Below are positions 60,814-64,000 of a stretch of 64,000 nt of DNA, in pieces. Position 1 is the first letter of the stretch. The number at the start of each line of letters is the position of its first letter. Source of the DNA: JBMORL01 sp049322335. Its GTDB lineage: Bacteria > Bacteroidota > Bacteroidia > Flavobacteriales_D > UBA2798. The position numbers and the translations under genes were made by a program. The notes below the pieces were generated by a model, which saw only the letters and a program-made list of their open reading frames with translations, was not told where the DNA came from and ran no database searches. Location of the stretch: positions 6,875 through 70,874 of the forward strand of contig JBMORL010000100.1 of assembly GCA_049322335.1 (NCBI GenBank), read 5' to 3'.

Positions 60814-62121
60814 TTATTTTTTTATTTTGAGGTAATTTAAGATATCATCATACAATCCTGAATCGTTGGCGAACATAGCAAAATTCTTTGCTGTGGCAAA
60901 CCATTCCTGTGTGCTGGCTTTATGTTTTTTACCGGCATTAATCAGGTCGGTGGTTTCGAGCGGCTTTGGAATTCCGTCTTCGAAAGAAGTTTCCAGTTTC
61001 TGTTCGATAGCAATGTCAATGATCGCATCAATATCAGCGCCTGAATAATTTTCAATTTTCCTGGCTATGCTTAAAAAATCAATTATTCCTGTTGGTTTGT
61101 TTTTCAGTTTCAGGCGCAGAATAGATTCTCTTGATTCCGCATCCGGTGGAGGAATAAAAATTATTCTGTCAAATCTTCCGGGCCGCCTGAAAGCGGGATC
61201 CAGGTTCCAGGGTGTGTTGGTGGCACCAATAATTAATACTCCTTCATTAGTACTACTTATTCCGTCAAGTTCCTGGAGGAATTGATTGATCAGATGCCTT
61301 CCGCTGGATTGTTTCATATCGCTTCTGCTGGCCCCTAATGCGTCAATTTCATCAATAAATAAAACACAGGGCGTATTTTGCCTTGCCAATTCGAAGAACT
61401 GATGCAGATTTTTCTCGCTGTTACCAACCCACATATCTAAAATATCATTAAGGCTCACGCTCAGAAATTTTGCATTTACCTGTCCTGCTGTGGCTTTTGC
61501 GATAAAGGTTTTGCCGCAACCGGGAGGACCATATAACAAAATTCCGCCTCCTGCCTTTTTACCATAGGCTTTGTAAAGTTCGGGATGAAGCAGCGGCCTG
61601 ATAATTTTTAAATCAATTTCCTTTTTTACATTTTCCATTCCACCTACATCGTTAAAATTGATGTCAGGTTTTTGTAAAAACCGGCTATCGTACTCTTCAT
61701 CCGTTTCTTCTTCTTCACCGGCACCTTTCACCCGCAATTGGTTGTCCAGCTCTTCGTCAAAATATTTCGGGTCGATAGCCAATGCTTTTTTGTATGCTTC
61801 AATGGCTTTTGCGGTTAAATTTTCTTTTAACAGGCTTTTGGCATAGAGTATAAAAACATGTATGTCTGCATTTCCGTTATCAATTATTTCTTCCAGTATG
61901 ACGTTACATGCTGAATAATTTCCCTTTCTGTAAAAAACATTAGCAAGCCCGGATTTTGCCTTGTTATCGTTTGAAAGTTTCAAAACTGCTGAAAACTCCG
62001 TTTCTGCTTCTTCCAACCGGTTTAAGTTAAGTAATGTTTCAGCCAATAAAAGCCTCAACGGAACATTATCGGGAGAATGTTTTATTGCCTCCCTTAAATT
62101 ATCAATTGTTGTGTTGTTCAT
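60814..62121 (-). CDS. TPR-AAA ATPase, spastin/katanin/FtsH-core-like
   Basis: A 435-residue protein. N-terminal TPR units span about 1-130 (AEAEFSAVL-type LEEAETEFSAVLKLS; LTAKAIEAYKKALAIDPKYF). After an acidic linker comes a classic AAA domain: Walker A GPPGCGKT at 198-205, a pore-loop-like MWVGNSEKNL, Walker B VLFIDEID at 253-260, and an arginine-finger region RRPGRFDRIIF. No protease domain follows, so it is an unfoldase or remodeller type. Paired with the membrane TPR protein downstream. Confidence 0.88.
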   Translation of the reverse strand: MNNTTIDNLREAIKHSPDNVPLRLLLAETLLNLNRLEEAETEFSAVLKLSNDNKAKSGLANVFYRKGNYSACNVILEEIIDNGNADIHVFILYAKSLLKENLTAKAIEAYKKALAIDPKYFDEELDNQLRVKGAGEEEETDEEYDSRFLQKPDINFNDVGGMENVKKEIDLKIIRPLLHPELYKAYGKKAGGGILLYGPPGCGKTFIAKATAGQVNAKFLSVSLNDILDMWVGNSEKNLHQFFELARQNTPCVLFIDEIDALGASRSDMKQSSGRHLINQFLQELDGISSTNEGVLIIGATNTPWNLDPAFRRPGRFDRIIFIPPPDAESRESILRLKLKNKPTGIIDFLSIARKIENYSGADIDAIIDIAIEQKLETSFEDGIPKPLETTDLINAGKKHKASTQEWFATAKNFAMFANDSGLYDDILNYLKIKK

Positions 62122-62246
62122 TGTTTATTGATTAAGGTATGGTTGATGTGTTGTTATTAATCATACTTTTAATTTAGTTTTTTTAGTTGGCATGGGATAT
62201 CTGTTGGTTTTAATAGTGTTTTGAATAAAGCGCGCTTAAATGTACT

Positions 62247-62705
62247 TTATTCTTTGCTGGGGGTAGTTTTATTTTTCACAAATTCTTTTTTATAGAAAAC
62301 CGCCCCCTTATTCTCAAATGTTCTCACTTCGTAATGTTTGAGTTTAAGTATTCTTTGAAGCTTTAGATTTGGTTTAGCGCAATTAGTTGCATTTACATAC
62401 CAATTGATTACTTCAAACCCTTTCTTAATGGCGTACTTTTTAGTTAATGAATTAATAGACACCAAAACTCCTTCACCCCCACCTTCAACATGAGCAAGGT
62501 CAATATGCAACTCGTTACCTATTTTGTGAAATTGACCTAATATTTGAGCACTTCCGGCATTGAATACAACAGGTCTGTTTGAGAAAATCAATTCCTCAAA
62601 ATCCGTTGTTCCAATGAGGTCATTCAATTCTTGAATTGTATATCCTTCTATTTTCAACTCTTCCATTCCAAATCCAATTACCTTTGACTTGTTTGCAACT
62701 GCCAC
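62247..62705 (-). CDS. Hypothetical protein (about 150 aa)
   Basis: Up to 152 residues; the start may instead be the internal ATG at 62666 (MEELKIEGYTIQELNDLIGT). The middle (ILGQFHKIGNELHIDLAHVE) and C-terminal part (NWYVNATNCAKPNLKLQRIL) show regular alpha/beta pattern with a conserved-looking Asn-Cys-x3-Asn. I do not recognise a family with confidence. It lies 125 bases upstream of the TPR-AAA pair on the same strand. Confidence 0.6.
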   Translation of the reverse strand: MAVANKSKVIGFGMEELKIEGYTIQELNDLIGTTDFEELIFSNRPVVFNAGSAQILGQFHKIGNELHIDLAHVEGGGEGVLVSINSLTKKYAIKKGFEVINWYVNATNCAKPNLKLQRILKLKHYEVRTFENKGAVFYKKEFVKNKTTPSKE

Positions 62706-62863
62706 AAAAACCCCGTTTTCTTAACTCTAAATTACTCAATTCCTCCCCACCCCGCAAATCCTCAGCCCACCCCAACGGATAATAACCCGCCAACGGCACT
62801 GCACTGCTCTTTAACGTCTGTTAACAAAAGGGATTGTTCCTTTTTCTTACCTTCAGAATTGTA

Positions 62864-62944
62864 TTTCTGCGAAAATCAGCGCAATCTGCGGGAGAAAAAT
62901 CCAAATGCCGGTTTCCCGCAGATTTCGCAGATCAGCGCAGAGAA
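62864..62944. repeat. Family B TCTGCG-rich element, copy 2 (inverted relative to copy 1)
   Basis: About 80 bases of imperfect palindrome. ATCTGCGGGAGAAAAATCC (62884-62902) is the exact reverse complement of the 19-mer in copy 1. It lies 30 bases before the VWA-protein ATG; the rest of the 62706-62972 gap shows nothing I recognise. Confidence 0.75.
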
Positions 62945-62972
62945 TACAAATAACCACTAAAACCCAACGCCT

Positions 62973-64000
62973 ATGCTCCCATGGAAAGCCTTTACAGCTG
63001 CTTTTGTTTGCGGCTCGCTGTTTTTTAAAATTCCCATGCCGGTGAACCGGTATGCAGAACAACCCTTTTCCACGGGAAGCGCGGAAAAAACCATACACTT
63101 CTCTTCTACCATCAGCAATCTTTATTTCATGCCTCCTTCCACACCACAGGCAGGGCCAGCGGAATTTTACCTGTACCTTGAAATGAATGCCGGTGAACAG
63201 GAAAAAACCGATGAGAAACGTACTCCCATCAACGTTTCATTGGTCATCGACCGCAGCGGTTCCATGAAAGGCGATAATATTAAATTCGTAAAACTGGCCT
63301 GTCACTCCATCATCCGCCAGCTGAATAAATTCGACAAACTTTCTGTTATCAGTTACAATAATCAGTCGGAAGTGCTCATTAAAACGGTGAACGTTTACCG
63401 CCACGATACGCTTTCAGATAAGATCAACGCGCTGTTTGCAGATGGCGGCACCAACATAGAAGGCGGACTGGTGAAAGGATACGGAGAACTCATTCCCCAC
63501 TACGATCACAAAGCTATCAATAAACTCATCCTGCTCTCAGACGGAATGGCCAATGCAGGAATCACCAACCCGGTTTTGCTGGCTAAAATAGCAGAGGAAA
63601 AACGAATTCAGTATAATATTTCGCTCTCCTCTTTTGGCGTGGGCCGCGAATTCAACGAAGACCTCATGACTTCACTGGCAGAAAGCGGAAACGGGAATTA
63701 TTATTTCATCGACTCAGCCGGAAAAGTAGAAAATATCCTCCAGCAGGAATTTAACGAACTGATGAATATCCAGGCCATGAATGCACGAATGACCGTGGAT
63801 TTACCAAAAGGAATTTCACTGCTTAAATCCTATGGAAGTTATACCGTTCAGCAAAATAATTCCACCCTCGTCATCGAACTGGGTGATGTTTTTCCCTATG
63901 ATTCAAAAGGCGTTTTGCTGAAATTCAGAATAGATGATCCCACTCAGCTGAATTATAATTTTAACTCCACCCTGAGTTATGACGATCCGTTTGCAGGACA
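62973..64000 (+). CDS. VWA-domain protein (3' partial)
   Basis: Continues beyond the window; the frame stays open from ATG 62973 to the end. A weak export signal (AFVCGSLFFKIPM) is followed by an inter-alpha-trypsin-like N-terminal segment and a von Willebrand A domain. Its MIDAS motif is VIDRSGSMKG, with Thr in GGTNIEGGLVKGY and Asp in ILLSDGMANAG. VWA domains bind protein partners through a metal; an envelope location is likely. The family B repeat ends 29 bases before the ATG. Confidence 0.85.
   Translation, partial: MLPWKAFTAAFVCGSLFFKIPMPVNRYAEQPFSTGSAEKTIHFSSTISNLYFMPPSTPQAGPAEFYLYLEMNAGEQEKTDEKRTPINVSLVIDRSGSMKGDNIKFVKLACHSIIRQLNKFDKLSVISYNNQSEVLIKTVNVYRHDTLSDKINALFADGGTNIEGGLVKGYGELIPHYDHKAINKLILLSDGMANAGITNPVLLAKIAEEKRIQYNISLSSFGVGREFNEDLMTSLAESGNGNYYFIDSAGKVENILQQEFNELMNIQAMNARMTVDLPKGISLLKSYGSYTVQQNNSTLVIELGDVFPYDSKGVLLKFRIDDPTQLNYNFNSTLSYDDPFAG

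Noticed and set aside
1..64000. tRNA, rRNA, insertion sequence or prophage genes
   Set aside because: No cloverleaf-like sequence, rRNA core, transposase DDE or phage structural gene was recognised by eye in any gap.

Overview
The window looks like a chromosomal segment of a Bacteroidota bacterium. Three proteins end in type IX secretion (T9SS) sorting domains: one gliding-associated type B domain and two type A domains. Other lineage markers are a divergent LptD, a DUF3822-rsmD-coaD chain, a DUF5777 barrel protein, two orphan proteins with GldM-like domains, and several candidate -7 boxes of the form TAnnTTTG just upstream of starts. I see no rRNA or tRNA genes, CRISPR array, prophage, integrase or transposase. 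About 67 protein genes are supported; the first (MATE transporter) and last (VWA protein) are cut by the window edges.

Layout. 1-9.5 kb: MATE exporter, secreted DRGH nuclease, small envelope proteins, an M61 peptidase, a large type B T9SS adhesin-like protein and two tiny lipoproteins sharing CPAYG. 9.7-12.5 kb: ECF sigma factor, a membrane anti-sigma-like protein with a TonB-like C-terminus, and a SpoIIE-type phosphatase. 12.5-20 kb: RecD-like helicase, then the co-oriented 14011-rsmD-coaD-TlpA-like chain, a Nudix hydrolase and pyrE with an SRPBCC protein. 20-28 kb: a T9SS-secreted BNR-repeat protein, a pyrimidine-dimer glycosylase, and a minus-strand series of two Fe-S redox proteins, an rRNA-IVS-type four-helix protein, a HAD phosphatase, a GldM-like protein, an MCE/MlaD protein and an amidase. 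28-38 kb: lptD, msrB, transglutaminase-like protein, cytochrome-like lipoprotein, DUF5777 barrel, a TPR-SpoIIE regulator, a universal stress protein and a DoxX-like protein. 38-44 kb: an esterase-like/beta-barrel fusion and a second ECF sigma cluster ending in a GldM-like protein. 44-53.8 kb: prmC, ribD, EamA, YigZ, M36-like peptidase, M42-like peptidase, HMG-CoA-lyase-like enzyme, barrel protein and Dph6-like ligase, largely with overlapping ends. 54-64 kb: thioesterase, a FlaA1/CapD sugar-nucleotide enzyme, TPMT-like methyltransferase, NlpC/P60 peptidase, PRTase, rpe, a TPR-AAA plus TPR-membrane pair, and a VWA protein.

The most unusual content lies between the genes. At least four kinds of non-coding repeat are visible: (A) islands of shuffled 7-12 bp words such as GGCAGT, GACCAATGACC and TCACTTT, concentrated in convergent gaps but also supplying codons to genes; (B) an 80-85 bp TCTGCG-rich element present twice in opposite orientation; (C) a CTCCGTG...CTCTGCGTCC...GCGGTT element; and (D) large structured inverted-repeat elements, the best being about 200 bp at 57.5 kb with mutually exclusive hairpins. 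Family A appears to have inserted about 30 codons into a SpoIIE phosphatase domain, to supply the last codons of msrB, and to supply the TTG start codons of two genes. I consider this repeat ecology the best candidate for something under-described here. No computation or database search was run: family assignments rest on motifs recognised by eye.
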